Assembly: GCA_965248035.1 (NCBI GenBank)
Contig: OZ252054.1
Coordinates: 620,001-684,000, forward strand
DNA length: 64,000 bases
Source: BJGV01 sp964194745
GTDB taxonomy: Bacteria; Pseudomonadota; Gammaproteobacteria; Burkholderiales; Nitrosomonadaceae
Reading direction: 5' to 3'
In this document: piece by piece, positions 63,975 through 64,000 of the stretch
Position numbering within the stretch: the stretch's first letter is position 1
Layout: each line of letters starts with the position of its first letter
The notes under the pieces: generated by a model
What the model saw: the letters and a program-made list of their open reading frames with translations, nothing else
What the model was told of the DNA's origin: nothing
The model's database searches: none
Translations under genes and position numbers: made by a program

Positions 63975-64000
63975 ATTTTCTACTCCTACTCTTTATCATT

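Overview
The window looks like chromosomal DNA of a betaproteobacterium. This rests on a full division and cell-wall (dcw) cluster, coq7-type ubiquinone synthesis, a c-552-like monohaem cytochrome, class A RNase P RNA and low-to-moderate GC housekeeping genes. A member of the Nitrosomonas group is my best guess, but that is inference from gene content and no 16S rRNA is present.

Region 1-18.9 kb is an accessory, rearranged zone around the trp genes. Bases 1-4.65 kb are visibly richer in GC than the rest and hold the wreck of a biosynthetic locus: the C-terminal half of an AMP-dependent acyl ligase, a SyrP-like non-haem iron oxygenase, a frameshifted acyl carrier protein, a frameshifted FemAB/GNAT-type acyltransferase read into an alpha/alpha-toroid protein, and a truncated unknown gene. 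A 76-bp direct repeat brackets the oxygenase/carrier block. Then come a small secreted GGY-repeat protein and a trpG region present three times: a 5' stub (8085-8251), the intact gene (10325-10888) and a 3' stub joined to trpD (14262-14367). Foreign-looking cargo sits between these copies: a GT-C membrane glycosyltransferase, a carbamoyltransferase stub with a DUF5989-like protein, a PhyH-type oxygenase and a nonsense-interrupted acyltransferase. Two almost identical 2,000-bp IS1595/ISXO2-like elements, each carrying a DNA methyltransferase and each flanked by a perfect 8-bp target duplication, lie in opposite orientations at 6006-8005 and 16893-18892. They enclose trpG, trpD, trpC and the cargo.

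Region 19-32.5 kb carries a TgpA-type transglutaminase gene with one in-frame TGA, then a glycolate locus (frameshifted glxR-like gene, glcD, glcE, glcF), a Crp/Fnr regulator, ftsK, lolA, rarA and serS.

Region 32.6-50.8 kb is the dcw cluster on the minus strand, transcribed mraZ, rsmH, (a possible 32-aa membrane peptide), ftsL, ftsI, murE, murF, mraY, murD, ftsW, murG, murC, murB, ddl, ftsQ, ftsA, ftsZ. Most genes overlap or nearly touch. Three GTGGG repeats at exact 10-bp spacing ahead of mraZ form a textbook MraZ operator. The cluster makes the lipid II precursor and the divisome that uses it.

Region 51-64 kb holds rnpB, a second GlcF-like Fe-S protein, coq7, an OsmC-like protein, a YdcF-like protein, cytochrome c, a YyaL/DUF255 protein, ilvD, lgt, a quinone oxidoreductase-like protein, a cupin, an M48 lipoprotein protease, a histidine-rich repeat protein and a small lipoprotein.

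Several genes carry single interrupting lesions (tgpA, glxR, the second acyltransferase, ACP, GNAT). These may be real decay or sequence errors, and the sequence alone cannot separate the two.
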